A stretch of DNA of 64,000 bases. It comes from Saccoglossus kowalevskii (taxonomy: Eukaryota > Hemichordata > Enteropneusta > Harrimaniidae). The stretch covers positions 632,685 to 696,684 of the forward strand of contig NW_003130355.1 in assembly GCF_000003605.2 (NCBI RefSeq), written 5' to 3'. The notes beneath the pieces were generated by a model, which saw only the letters and a list, made by a program, of their open reading frames with translations, did no database searches and had not been told where the DNA came from. The position numbers and the translations under genes are program-made. Positions 1 to 12,119 of this stretch are shown here, piece after piece (the first letter of the stretch is position 1; each line of letters opens with the position of its first letter).

Positions 1-111
1 GTACAAAATTATTAATGTACATTGTACATGTATATATAAACTGACTGTGCCATGTAGTTGTTTTTGTTTCCATTTTATGTTTCTATGACATGCTGTGAAC
101 TGATCAACATA

Positions 112-290
112 CATGTTTGTACATACTATTTTGTCCTCAGTTGTAATATATGCATCTCCAGGCTGAACATACTATGTTGTACATACCATTCTGTCCTCAG
201 TTGTAATATATGCATCTCTCGACTCCACATACTATGTTGTACATACCATTCTGTCTTCAGTTGTATTACATGCATCTCCAATCAAAAACA
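112..290. repeat. Three-copy 60-bp tandem repeat in MGAT2 intron
   Basis: The block TGTACATACYATTYTGTC recurs near 117, 177 and 237, giving a 60-bp period and three copies with few differences. Because 60 is divisible by three, it makes a spurious frame with a 20-residue repeat (58-312). Confidence 0.85.
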
Positions 291-589
291 AGTTCTCGCC
301 CAATCAGAATGATGTACATGTATTCAGGAAATTAACCCTTTCACCACCTGTTTTTTTTCCATTTGAGTCTGCGCTTTCTTTCAGAAGATTGGGACAAAAA
401 TAGCCAAATTTAAAAACTGAAAATTGAAAGTTTGTCTGTTGGCCCGAAACTAGGGTTCATTTCCAAAAGAATTTGAGTGAGAAAGTCTGGTGGTAAAAAA
501 AGTTAAAATGCTGCTACAAATATATTAAATCCCTTATTCATTTGCGAAGCACAAAAAGTGAGTCTTCACAGTTAGTGTGTCTGTCTGTG

Positions 590-1700
590 TGTCTGTTCCA
601 CTGATATATCAAGAACCATACATTGATTTTTTATGAAACTTGGTGCATAGATGCTCTGGGCCAATGGGCAGATTTTATTAGGTTTTGGTAAAAATCCATG
701 CATATTAATTACTTAATTTGCATGATAATTAGCTGATTTTTAGATGTTCCATGATTGTTCCACTGATATCTAAAGTACTACTCATTGGATTTTGATGAAA
801 CTTGGCACATAGATGCTCTGAACTAATGCGCAGATTTGGTTAGTTTGGGGTAAAAATCTGTGCAATATTAATTACCTAATTTGCATAATGATTAATCAAT
901 TTTTGGCTTTTCCACTGATATCTCAAGTACTAATCATCACATTTCAATAAAACTTGGTACATAGATATCATAGGACACTGCACAGACCTGATAGTTTTTA
1001 GTGTAATATCAGTACATATTAATTACCTAATTTGCATAATTAATTAATTTTCAGCTTTTGTGGTAGTAATCATCACATTTCAATGAAACTTGGTACACAG
1101 TTACTTAAAGACTGTGCAGAGACCTGATTAGTTTTGGGGTAAATATTTGTGCATATTAATCACCTTATTAGCATAATTAGTTAATTTTCAGCTTTTCGCC
1201 TGATAACTCTAGTTCTGATCATCATATTTCAATGAGACTTGCTACATAGATCCTCTAGGACTATGCAGAGACCTGATTAGTTTTAGGGTAAATAATTGTT
1301 GATATTAATTACCTATTTGCATAATTAGTTAATTTTTTCCATGAATGTTCCACTGATATATAAAGAACCACTAATTGGATTTTAATGAAACTTTTATAAA
1401 GTATTCATCATCACATTTCAATGAACCTAGGACTATGCAGGGACACAATTAGTTTTTGGTAAATATTTATGCTTATTAATCACCTAATTAAAATAATTAA
1501 TTAACACTGATATCTCAATTACTGATCATCACATTTAAATAAAATAGACAGGCCCAATTAATTTTGGGTTGAAATTTGTTCATATTAATATGAAACTTGG
1601 TACATAGATATTACATTACGCAGGCCTTATTAGTTTTAAACTCAAATCTGTTCATATCAGTTACCTGATTTACATAATTAGTTTTCAGCTATTCCATCAA
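590..1700. repeat. Degenerate intronic satellite, period about 135-160 bp, about 7 units
   Basis: The block GAAACTTGGTACATAGAT recurs near 636, 797, 949, 1085, 1233 and 1591, with a decayed unit near 1387. Between these, each unit carries CATATTAATTACCTAATTTG followed by CATAATTA or a variant. The copies are diverged, so the array is old. It lies in the MGAT2 intron ahead of the EEDH exon. Confidence 0.88.
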
Positions 1701-1805
1701 TATCTCAAGTACAAGTAATTTTGAATTAGTTTTTTATGTGTCTTCAATACTCTCAGCACACAGGAGTTCTTTCTAAGCTTTCTTTGATTTTTTTTTGTAT
1801 TTCAG

Positions 1806-1936
1806 TTGCAACATGTATTCACTGGTTTACAAGCCACAGTTAGCCATGATGGTTTAGTACTGCTGTTAGAAGAAGATCACTTTGTGACTCCTGATTTCTT
1901 ATCAACACTTAAAGTGATGTATAATTTCAAAAAAAG
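1806..1936 (+). CDS. MGAT2: MGAT2 internal exon with EEDH motif
   Basis: The acceptor is a long T tract ending TTTCAG and the donor is AAAAAG|GTATAG. The exon encodes LVLLLEEDHFVTPDF; the acidic EED triplet is the DXD-like metal and nucleotide-sugar site of the family. It ends with two bases of a codon. The preceding exon, expected to carry the W-rich segment, is not in the window. Confidence 0.92.
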
Positions 1937-4900
1937 GTATAGATGTGAAATAATTGTGAAATAAATGTGTGATATTTTTGTCATCAAATCCACCATTTTG
2001 TTCATCCCAATATACATGTGCCATGTGATATTTTTGTCAGAATACTTCAGATCTGAATATCGTAAGTGGGTCTTTTTCATGATTTTCATCCAAAATTACC
2101 TCTCCCAACACCACTGAGAGAACAACTGAGCATGCTCAGAATAAATAATTAGCTTACATGTATATTGTAATGCTAAGGTTTTTAGTAATGTCATGACCTG
2201 GTCATGACCTTGATCTGATCAGTGACAGATGGGTGTACCATTACCAATCTCTGGAAACTGTAGAGGGGTGTCAAGGCTACATTTTGAGGGGAATTATAGT
2301 GGTGATACTGAAACAAACCCAGGTCCTGGTAATATACAAAAACCTGAATTAACAAAGAAGTAAAGTTGTTATTAAAGGTACATCAAGGTTTACTCAGATT
2401 TATGAATGCAGTTTCTTGAGCATGTATACATGTATGCAACATAGTTGGGTTGCATTTGTGTACTTGGGGTCAATGGAAGTTTTCAGTTATATCAGTACAA
2501 TACTAGATTAGGGGAAATCACTTTATGATGAGTTGTACCCACATAGAGTACATATTAATTCAATTGTTTGCAGATGTTTCATGTATTATTTTAACATTAG
2601 TATTTCATAATTAAATGATGGGGACTGTGATGTGATATGTCTTGTTACGCTTTCAATGATTTTTACATCTTTTCATTTCAGTGCGTGTCCTGAATGTGAC
2701 ATATTAACACTTGGTACTTATGACAAGACTATACACTATTCAGATCGGAGCAACAAGGTATTCAAATTTCATGAATACTTTATAAATACACTTTTATCAA
2801 GACCAACTGTTACAAGATGGATTGTCAATGTTCTTGTAAAACAAGATTTGAGATGGCTTTCAAATTCTTAAAATGCACTTCTTCCAAGATGTCAGCAAAT
2901 ATACATTTGTATCTCAAAAATTGCTGTTTCAATATGGCTGCCAATATTCGCACAATCCATTTATCAAAAATGACTGCAAATGTTCCAAAATGGCTGCCAC
3001 ATTCTATAAAATCAATTGCTGCCAATATTCCCAAAAATCGCTGTTCTAAGATGGCTGCCAATATTCTTAAAATTCCCTTCCAAGATGACTACTAATAATT
3101 TCAAGATGCTCTTCCAAAATGGCGGCCAATATTTTCAAAATTATCTTCCATGATGGCTGCCAATATTCTCAAAATTCATTTTAGATGGCTGCCAATATTC
3201 TCGATAGATTCTTTTGTAACATTTATTACTATTTCTTTTCAGGTTGATGCTTTATTATGGCATGCAAGTAAACATAATATGGGGATGGCGATGGACAGGA
3301 AAACATTCAACAAGCTACAGGGATGTTCTAGAGTAAGTATCTCTCTACATCAAAACAAATTTCATACAGCTTAAGAACATAATATTTAAATTTGATATGT
3401 TCTATTTATCAATCCTGCTAGCACCATCTATCTCAATAGGAACAGCAAGTTCAACAATGACGCTTGTAAGAAGCCACAACTTAGGGTTTAGGCATGGTTT
3501 TTGAGGATGTCTATAAAACTTGGAACCAGAACCGTAATTACATGACTGAAAAATTATGTATTAATTTAAAAGTCATTTCAAAGAAATTAGTGTCTTGACA
3601 TTAGGTTTAGAGATTTGGTTGTAATTCAGTGCCAAGGCAGGTTATTTTTTGTTATTTTATAATTGCAATTTAATTAAAGTGTAATTTTTTCGATAAAAAA
3701 TTGCCATTTAAATTGAGTTACTCCACAGATTCCGGTTCTGGTTCCATGTTTTATAGACAATCCTTAATTGTAGCTTTTTGATGTGCACTGTTGGCTGATT
3801 TCTTACCAACATTGGAAGTAGCTTCCTTTTACTGATGTGCACCTCAGCATCATAATGGCAAGGTACATTAGTTTTTAAAATAACTTGTGTAATTTTCGCT
3901 ACAGGAATTCTGTACATTTGACGACTATAACTGGGACTGGACTTTACAGCACATTAGCAAGCATTGTATGTCAAGTTCACTAATGGCTATAGTTGTAAAG
4001 TCACCCCGAGTATTCCATATCGGTGAATGGTAAGTATTGGACCTGGATTCCTGTTTTTTTTTTATAGCAATCACTATACCAGTAAACAACACATGCAATG
4101 TTTTGTTTTGTGTGTGCTTCTACCAGTAATAAATACAGTATTCTGATATTTTTGGATTTTGTCACTTACTACCTGGTATCTATCTGTGTTGTTACATTTT
4201 AATTTCAATATTCGAACACAATATCACAATCTGTCGAGATGATAAGGTTTCCTTATCACACATGTTGGTGAGATTACCTTTAGAAAAAATAAATTTATAG
4301 TTTTATTGTTTATACCTGGTATCTATCCGTTATGTGACATGTTATATAATTCCAATATTCAAACACAATATCGCAATCTGTCTAGATGATGAGGTTTCTT
4401 CATCACATGGCTTGGTGAGATTATCTTTAAAAAAAAAAATGTTATAGTTTTATTGTTTGCACATCTCACTCTCTACTGAAGTTGATTTCAACCATGTTAT
4501 TGTTAAAATCCAATCTGGCAGTGAATGAATGAATGATAGATAGAATGAATGATAGAATGATAGAATGAATGAGTGAATGATTGAATGATAGAATGAATAA
4601 ATGAGTGAGTGAATGAATGAATGAATGAATGAATGAATGATTGAATGAATGAATAAATGAGTGATTGAATGATAGAATGATAGAATAAATGAGTGAATGA
4701 ATGAATGAATGAATGAACGAATAAATGAGTGAGTGAATGAATGAATGATTGAATGATAGAATTAATGAATAAATGAGTGAGTGAGTGAATGAATGATTGA
4801 ATGATAGAATGAATGAATAAATGAGTGAGTGAGTGAGTGAGTGAGTGAATTAATGATAGAATGATAGAATGAATGATATGCATTGGTGATAAAATATTAT

Positions 4901-6543
4901 TCTTTGTTTGATCCATCCTTGAAAACTTCCTTCACTTGTCACTAAATAATTGTTTTTGTTTTGTTTTTAAATGATTTGCTCCAGACATGTGGACAATGTT
5001 TATATTCATTTTGTCAAACTGCAGAAATCTACATTAATTGTTACTTTAAAATTGCACCATTAAACCATGCAACAATCAGCATAATAAATGAGAAAACATG
5101 TTTTACTACTAGTATTTAGTATAAGGAAAGTCAAAAACACGATATTATTAATCACAAATTTTAGAATTCAATATATGCTATATACAATTGGTTGATATTT
5201 TGTGTTTTCCCCAACTAATCTAAATTCATATAAATGTCAACAATCATCTGGAACTATATATTCAACCGGAACAATCCGTTTATTTATATGCAAGCTGTTA
5301 AGAAGAGGTCAGGAAATTTGATTACAACATATAGACACCATATGTTTGAGAATTAATTCAATTTGTTATTTATTCTTTCCTGATAAAACAATTTTTTATT
5401 TTTTTATTTCATGAAATATGGTTTACATGCACATCGTATGTAAATTTAATTAATAATCTCAATTTCCAGCTGTATAGTTACTGAATGTAAATTATAAAAA
5501 CAACTACAGTACCATATTTGTCGTTTGCTGTTGTGCATATAAATCAAGTTACATTTATTGCTTGGTAGACTCTAAAAAATATACTAGTAACTTATTATTA
5601 CTAAAGACACACCTCTGACATTACCAGTATGTAAATACATATGTGCTACTAATAGAGCTAATACGGTTTGTATTGAAATATCTGAGTGGGGTTGATCTGT
5701 GATTGATGCAGAGCTACTTGATTGATTGTGCCTAATTGGTTCCCCAACCGTAACACCTGACACTCAGAACAATCAAGAGAGCAGCTTTTGTTTGTTGATC
5801 ATTTTTGATCATGTACAGTTTCAAATTCTTCCTTGTACAAAATGTATGTATGGTTCAACAACGACTGATTTGTGATGCATTCGGCCGGCATGATTTAGAT
5901 TTGATTGACATTATTTCTGAAATTCAAACGCATATTACATTTATCTGACTCGCTGATGACCCCACTATCTTCCTGCCTCGTTTTCTCGTCAAATGATAAA
6001 ATTTCCTCCATGGATTGAAAGCTATGTACAATGCTTTAATCAGATAAAATTAATTCTCAGATTATATTGTCACTGTACAGTGTGTGTCAAATTCGTAATG
6101 CGTTTTTGATCAGAATGAAATTTGCTAGACAGGCAGCCTGGACAGTCATTTTTATCTTTAAAATTCATCAATAACAGTTGATAAAACACATTTTATATTA
6201 TTATGTAATACATAACTCAATGGGTTGTATCAGTGGTGGACGTTATCTATTAATCTCAGATTTCTCAGATTCATTGCTGTCAAATATTATACTAAGCAAG
6301 GATCTCGCTTTATTTTTTGTTTGTAGTGGTGTGCATCATAATGGGAAGCAGTGCAACGTTGCTGACAAAGTCAATCACATTAAGGACATACTTCAAAAAA
6401 ACTCAATGTTCCTGTTTCCAAAAGAGTTGCACCTTGGTCAGAAAACAAAGACAATGACTGCTAAGCCATCTAAACCGAACGGCGGCTGGGGCGACATCAG
6501 GGACCACGCTTTATGTATGACATATGGCAAAAAAGTAGTTTAA
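1806..6543 (+). CDS. MGAT2: MGAT2 (GnT-II), 3' part of gene, five coding exons
   Basis: Alpha-1,6-mannosyl-glycoprotein 2-beta-N-acetylglucosaminyltransferase, a type II Golgi membrane enzyme that adds GlcNAc to the alpha-1,6 mannose arm and commits N-glycans to the complex type. Coding exons are 1806-1936, 2682-2757, 3243-3332, 3905-4029 and 6327-6543. Their lengths (131, 76, 90, 125, 217) sum to 639 bases, an unbroken frame of 212 codons plus TAA, and every junction has GT and AG. Recognisable blocks in order are the metal-binding EEDH, CPECDILTLGTY, HNMGMAM, the highly conserved FCTFDDYNWDWTL, a GEC-GVHH block rebuilt across the last splice junction, and NGGWGDIRDH near the C terminus. These match the C-terminal half of the human enzyme almost throughout. 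The N-terminal membrane anchor and first half of the catalytic domain lie upstream of the window. The human gene has an intronless coding region, so the intron-rich form here is notable. Confidence 0.94.
2682..2757 (+). CDS. MGAT2: MGAT2 internal exon (CPECD block)
   Basis: The acceptor is TTTCATTTCAG and the donor is AACAAG|GTATTC. The 76 bases complete the split codon from the previous exon and encode ACPECDILTLGTYDKT, the counterpart of CPECDVLSLGTY in the human enzyme. The two cysteines are conserved in the family. Confidence 0.92.
2816..3204. repeat. Minisatellite of AAGATGGCTGCCAATATTC-type units
   Basis: A degenerate array of roughly 30-bp units overlaps the two MGAT2 introns around the HNMGMAM exon, mostly the 2758-3242 intron. 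Many units have the core AAGATGGC or AAAATGGC followed by TGCCAATATTC. It creates overlapping open frames on both strands (92 residues plus, 78 residues minus) that are repeat artefacts. Confidence 0.85.
3243..3332 (+). CDS. MGAT2: MGAT2 internal exon (HNMGMAM block)
   Basis: The acceptor is TTTCTTTTCAG and the donor TCTAGA|GTAAGT. Exactly 30 codons, phase 0 at both ends, encode VDALLWHASKHNMGMAMDRK and a following NKLQGC segment that aligns with the human VDVKTWKSTEHNMGLAL region. Confidence 0.92.
3905..4029 (+). CDS. MGAT2: MGAT2 internal exon (DDYNWDW block)
   Basis: The acceptor is CGCTACAG and the donor GAATG|GTAAGT. It encodes EFCTFDDYNWDWTLQHIS, the most conserved motif of GnT-II and part of the active site, then RVFHIGE. 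The last two bases join the next exon to rebuild GEC-GVHH. Confidence 0.93.
4170..4460. repeat. 143-bp direct duplication in last MGAT2 intron
   Basis: Two diverged copies start with TACCTGGTATCTATC near 4171 and 4313. Both contain AACACAATATC and a GGTGAGATTA block followed by an A-run and TTTTATTGTTT. Confidence 0.85.
4520..4880. repeat. Imperfect (TGAA)n tract
   Basis: About 360 bases of GAATGAATGA repeats are interrupted by TGATAGAATGA and GTGAGTGA variants. The minus strand gives a 137-residue frame of IHS/LTH-like repeats that is not a gene. Confidence 0.95.
6327..6543 (+). CDS. MGAT2: MGAT2 terminal exon and stop
   Basis: The acceptor is TTTGTTTGTAG, and the frame runs to TAA at 6541-6543. 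It encodes GVHHNGKQC, a MFLFPKELHL segment and PNGGWGDIRDHALC, matching the GMHH and NGGWGDIRDHELC ends of the human enzyme. An open frame runs through from 6178, but the part before 6327 is intron read-through. Confidence 0.94.
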
Positions 6544-6635
6544 AAGGACATGTTGGAAAGACCTCAGTTTACTGGATGGACTGCGGTATCTGCACAAAGA
6601 TGAACTTTATGGGAATGTCTCAGAGGATGTAGTTG

Positions 6636-6641
6636 AATAAA
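6636..6641 (+). terminator. Candidate MGAT2 poly(A) signal AATAAA
   Basis: The first canonical AATAAA after the MGAT2 stop lies about 93 bases downstream. No transcript data are available to confirm its use. Confidence 0.5.
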
Positions 6642-8407
6642 TTTATGTAATTTGAGCAGAATATCTAAATTAACAATTATAGCAAATGATTGTGATTCAG
6701 AAAAAAAAAATCACTATCATTGTCACAAAATGGTGAAGTGCGCCACCACAGGTCAGAATTGTGATAAATTTACAGGATGTGCTTTTTTTTCACGTGCAAG
6801 GATCTTGTGCATTTTTATTAGAATATTATTTTTTATCGATAATTGATTTTATGTACAAAAAACGTATTTAGCCATACTTGTTCTTTCTCTGGAACACATG
6901 GGCAGATAGTTGTATACTGTAAACCGCAGTCCCGCAACAAACAACTGTTGTTGAGTCACTGTGTGTAAACTGTTATATTTTCATGTTTCTATCACAAAAC
7001 TCCTCCCTGCCTAAAGAGCCCAAGTAATTTTACAAAAAAATTTCTCTTTCAAAAGGTGTTTACTCTTGCAAAACTAACTTAATTTACTTTCGCAAAAATA
7101 TATTCATTAATTCTCACAAAAAATGAAAGCGTTAACAATATCTTTAACATCCTGTTATCTCAGTGTGGATCGTGTTTTCAGTATCATTTTTACTGTAAAG
7201 ATTTGGAATAATCTACAAAGAATGTGCAATTTAATAATTTTTTAATGTACATACAAAACAGTTTACATCAGAGTGGACGTGATCGTTACCTATCACCTCC
7301 CAACTATATGTATTCAAATTAAGGTACTCGCAAGAGATTACCGGTATTCATAATGGCTAAAAAAAAAAAATGAAAAATAAAGTGAATTCTGAATATTTGT
7401 TTTTATAGAGATGATCTACAAATACCTTTTTTTTTATTTTTTTTTTAAATTTGTCGTTGACTTGTATGTCACCTTAGTGTGGCTTTACTACGAGTAGTGG
7501 CAACGAAACAAGTTTAATAGATATTATTTGTGTACTGTTGTCAGGTTGTTTTGTTAGCATAGTCACTCCACAAGTGTAGTATGCATTGGTACTGTCATCT
7601 GTGTACAAATATGTATCAATAACAATCTCTGCTGCTGACTCCTTTCCTTCCTCCCCCTCTTTTCTTTCTCCCAACTAATAGGTTTGGGTGAGTTGCATGC
7701 TGTTTATTTTACTGCAGCTCAAATAAAATCTTGAATTTATTAGACTACCCGTTGACAAAAATGTAAAAGAAATCAGAGTGAAAGAAGTATCTGATGTTGT
7801 TTTCTGCCACTAGAGGGTGATAACAAGGCTGTATGAATGTTGTTCCCTGTCTTAGTCTTTCATTCATATATTGCTTCAGTTGTATGAATTGAACCAAAGA
7901 TTGCTGACTGGTGGCCATTTTCATCATAACAAATCAATTGTTTACTCTCCAGAAATGTCTGATATAAGATGACTGTCCCGCAGCCATTTCTGATATTTTA
8001 CCATATTTCAAATTACCTTGCATATCATTATTGAACCTTCTTTTACTTGCAATTACAAGCATTCTTCTGGTATAATTGAAATTGTAGTAATTTACTGTCA
8101 GTTAATAGAAACCAATACACATAATCTACCGTTCAGGAATCAAATATGTGCACCACAGTTAACTTGCCTTGCACCTTTTAGTGGTGAGTCACATGATATC
8201 AGACCCTCTATCTGCAGCCGGTGTGGTGTATTTGATCAAATTTTGATGGCAGTAATGAGCAGCATCATCGTATGTGTTATTGTAACAGAAGCCATAATTC
8301 AAGAATTTCAGTGTTTATTTGTCATCTCTCGTAAAAATATATTATTTTGCATTTAATGTTTTCGAGTGTACTCAGAAACTGCCTTCTATACGTTTCTACC
8401 ATAATGC

Positions 8408-8511
8408 ATAGCGGTCATTGCGTTGCGCATCATTTGTATTTTGATAAACATTGATTTTCTCTCAACCCATATATCTCTTGCATGCGTGGCGCGACGACTA
8501 CCGCTCTTTAA
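8408..8511. mobile_element. Small inverted-repeat element (TTAAAG family), copy A
   Basis: The left arm TAGCGGTCATTGCGTTGCGC faces a right arm GCGACGACTACCGCTCTTTA, an imperfect inverted repeat about 100 bp apart. The same arms occur near 10237 and 34094. It looks like a non-autonomous MITE, with possible TTAA target preference. Confidence 0.55.
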
Positions 8512-10236
8512 TACTTCTTGCATAATGATAAACATGTTCATTTTTTATCGGTATTCATCAACATATGTTTCAAAATGTATGTACGCTTCTATTCGGGGGG
8601 AGGGGGAGCAATTAACTGCAACTGGCAAGCCAGTCTATCAGAAAGGATACAAGCATTTCAGCCATTGTGTGGCTGAATTCATCAAGGCTGATAATATCAT
8701 TCTTAGACATAATCTTGACTGACTTTTTGAGTTATGCTTCTTAAATCGCCGGGTTGAATCATCTTACTGAAGTAATAGAAGTATTTATGGGCAATAGAGA
8801 AGTTTAAGATGATCAGTTAAACCTTCAAATTGCGGGAGTTTGAAAGTCCCTGTACACACTACGTGTATGTATAGTATGTAAATTAAAATATTTTTCAACG
8901 TTGCCTTTGATACAAAATATATTTAGTTGTACACTAGTTATGAATAATTATATTGACACCAAAATATCAGGAGTCTATTCTGATTACATTTATTTATTCT
9001 CAGCATACTGGAGCATTGACTCTCCTTGCTTTAATTGTTTGTAGGCATGAAGCTACATGTCTGTTTAGATGTAGTAAAATTTTAAAAAAAATATATATCA
9101 AAGGTAGAGTGATGCGACAACTGCCACAATCATATGCTCATGCTGGTTTTTTCCTTAATTTATTGCGGATATCTGTCGAGACTTTCAGCAGGCAGTGTGT
9201 TAAACCCATAAAATAAAGAGTCTGTGCGTGCAGTGCGCATATGTGTTTATATACATTTTATTAATGCATTTTTAAATAAACTTTCCCTATTATATAATAT
9301 ATGGTCAGATTAAATATAATTCTTTAAATTCCTATGGTTATCTCTGTGGGTTAACTGCTCAGCACTGCTAAAATGAATTCTACAAATGTATGTCAGTCCA
9401 TTCCCGAGGATTTTTCTTCATGATGAACAACTCTATGCAAATTATTGTTATCTTGTGGTCTTCTGCACTTAGTAAAAATAGCAGCAAAGCTTTTATGTTC
9501 TGTGTGATTGTAAACACTTTATTTTCTAATAAAATGTATTAAATTTTCTTTATCAAAAACTGTGTTATTATTAAAACATGTTCATATGGATTTTGTTAAC
9601 TCCTTGTAAAATAAAATATATTAAACCTGATTAGTTTTGTTGTTTGTACATTGGGCGTAAATTAGTATTCTTAGGTACGTGTGAATGAATGGTTTAACAG
9701 TATATGCAAGTTAGTGCTGTCATGAGTTCGTCATTATAGACCAGATGTGTGCAAGACGTACTACTTAACTGGAAACTTTTTTTGCAGAAATTAATTCAAC
9801 TTAATTTGCAAGTTTCCATGGCTGTATGATTCTTCAGTGACATCAAGATGACACTACCCGATGACGTCCATCCAGCACCACAATCAAATTGTCAAGTAAA
9901 CATACACCAATGTTTTACTTTAACAAAAGTAGCGAAAAACAAGATCTGAGAGATTGACAGTCTACGTTATAGCTGATCGCTATAAAAATGGGACCATGTG
10001 ATTAATCACTAAACAATTACATGTTTTAATGCTATGTTTATTTCCTCAATGAAATACCATGCACTTATCAGTAAGCAAAAATGTAAAAAAAACAAACAAA
10101 AAAACTCTTAATTATATCAAGAAATCAACTCTCTAACTATTGCACAATCCAAGACAATAAAAAGTAATTAGGACAATCAAGATCAGTGAATCATGGGTAA
10201 TAATTATTACAATAATACTTGTCATGGTAATCAAGG

Positions 10237-10376
10237 TTAAAGGGTAGCGGTCATCGCGTCGCTTCCTGTTCGATATCAGACTTGTAGCAATGTACACATG
10301 TAAAATACATTGTTGTTTATATAAAATTCAAACGCACGTGCTGTTCAGAGACCACGGCTCGTCAAAGGTGTGGTTG
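10237..10376. mobile_element. Small inverted-repeat element (TTAAAG family), copy B
   Basis: It starts TTAAAGGGTAGCGGTCATCG and shares internal blocks GTTCGATA and GTAAAATACATTGTT with the copy at 34094. The right arm is degraded and ends near GAGACCACGG. Confidence 0.55.
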
Positions 10377-12119
10377 CATTCATTAATAATAAACATACAA
10401 AAATGGTGTGTTCATCACCAAAGTGACACTTTTATAAAACAAAATCAGTCTTAGAAAATGTGAAACAGCCATGTGCTTATAAGTAAATATATACGCTACT
10501 CCTTGGATATTGTCATGAAAAGATGAAATATAACAGTCTCAGTGGTGGATTAAATGCGATTCACCATTAATCTCAGCAGTGGTAGATCACATTTTTGTAT
10601 AAACAGAAAATCGTTTATTTTCCGCAAAGGGACCGTACCATAAACTACATGTATGAAGAGTCTCACCCAATAAGAATGTTCACATAGTAATCAATTTCAG
10701 ATGACTGTTAAATAAGGGTGTATTATGCATGAGAATTTATACACAAAAAAATTAAAATAAAAATGTCACAAGTGGTGGAAGATACTGCAGTATGAATTGG
10801 GAGATGGAAAATCAAATTCATTCTAATCAGTGAGTACCTTCACAAAAATGACCAACAAGATACAGGTCTGTTTTTGTCTGCATCACTCACCTTCCTCAAA
10901 CATTTACAGTAAAAAGAGAAAATGTTATAATATTACCCTACCCTTCCTTCAACTAAGGATGATATAAACTAACTAAAAAACAATAAATTAACTTGCGAGG
11001 GGAAAAAAGATCAATAAGTTATATTTGTATAAAACAGACATGGAGTACTTACAACTAAGTAAATTCATATTTAAATGAGAGAAACAGATTTCTCTTGAAT
11101 GGCCTAATACTGTTACAAAAAAAGTTTGCTTCTAAAAAAAAAAAAATGAGGAAAATGTTAAAAAAAATAAAATGCAACGCATACCATAGATGGTAGCTGA
11201 AATACAGTGATAGTTATCTTAGATAACCTTATTATGGCAGTTTTAAATGAAGTTAACAGGTGTATGTATGAAAAACAAACTGCCTTGATATTTATATAGG
11301 TCACCAGACAACATGTCTAGTAAATATAAGAATCACACTAAATGTGGATTTCAAATATTGCGTTCTTCACGTTAACCCATTTTTAGACATTTTAGATTTT
11401 AGACATTCACATAGGTGTGACAGTGATGTGATGTGATTGCATAATTGTAAAATGTATATCATTAAAAACATATTACACCAAACTACCCCAGAGCATTTAA
11501 TCACTAAAGGTCACACATCCTGGCACTTTTCAGAGTATGACTACAGCCACAGTAATTTATGCTATGTTGCTACTGATTACACCTTAAACCTTTGAGTACC
11601 ATATCTTTTTTTTTAAATTTAGCCTGTTTTTATGCATTTTTCCATACTATTTTTGAACCAATTGAACATAATTTCATATTTGTAACATGTCTTGATCAAA
11701 GGTTTGGTAAAATTATGAATAAATTAGAGGGGTTTAAAATTGTGCATGGTTCCAAAAGTTAACTTTGGTGCTCAATGGGTTAACATATAGGGTTAATTCA
11801 AGCCTAAAAATGTCATGTTTTGAGGGGAAATTAAATGGCAATGTAACTTTGAACCCTGGATGTGCTAGTATGTATAACCTTATAGAAGCAGGTCACTAAT
11901 AAGAGTTATTGTTTTTTGTCAATCACTGAGAAACCAGGTAAACAACTAATGCACTCTGAATTTGTAAAAATACTGTAAACTCTATTAATTTCACTAAAGA
12001 AATTTTGTAAATTTTGCGATTTGGGTAATAAACTGCAACATTTTGTAGCCGTGAACATTTCACGGAATCTGCAGTGCCTCACCATCATCGTTCAGGACAT
12101 TCATAACGGTAAACAAAAG

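Larger units (their letters stand above)
6642..12110. other. Intergenic, AT-rich, no gene recognised
   Basis: This is the interval after MGAT2, tail-to-tail with ZRANB1. I see only short chance frames, homopolymer runs and two small inverted-repeat elements (listed separately). Between about 11960 and 12060 a stretch starting TACTGTAAACTCTATTAATT resembles a decayed member of the TTTTCGCT inverted-repeat family. Confidence 0.6.

Noticed and set aside
2817-3095. 92-residue plus and 78-residue minus frames with MAANI / ILAAI repeats
   Set aside because: Both are products of the GATGGC minisatellite, open on both strands at once; this is typical of repeats, not genes.
4503-4916. 137-residue minus-strand frame rich in IHS/LTH repeats
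   Set aside because: It is only the translation of the imperfect (TGAA)n tract.
7474-7927. Minus-strand frames MATSQQSLVQFIQLKQ... and GERKEGEEGKES...
   Set aside because: The ATGGCCACC start resembles the AAGATGGC repeat family seen elsewhere, the two frames are separated by stops, and no family is recognised.
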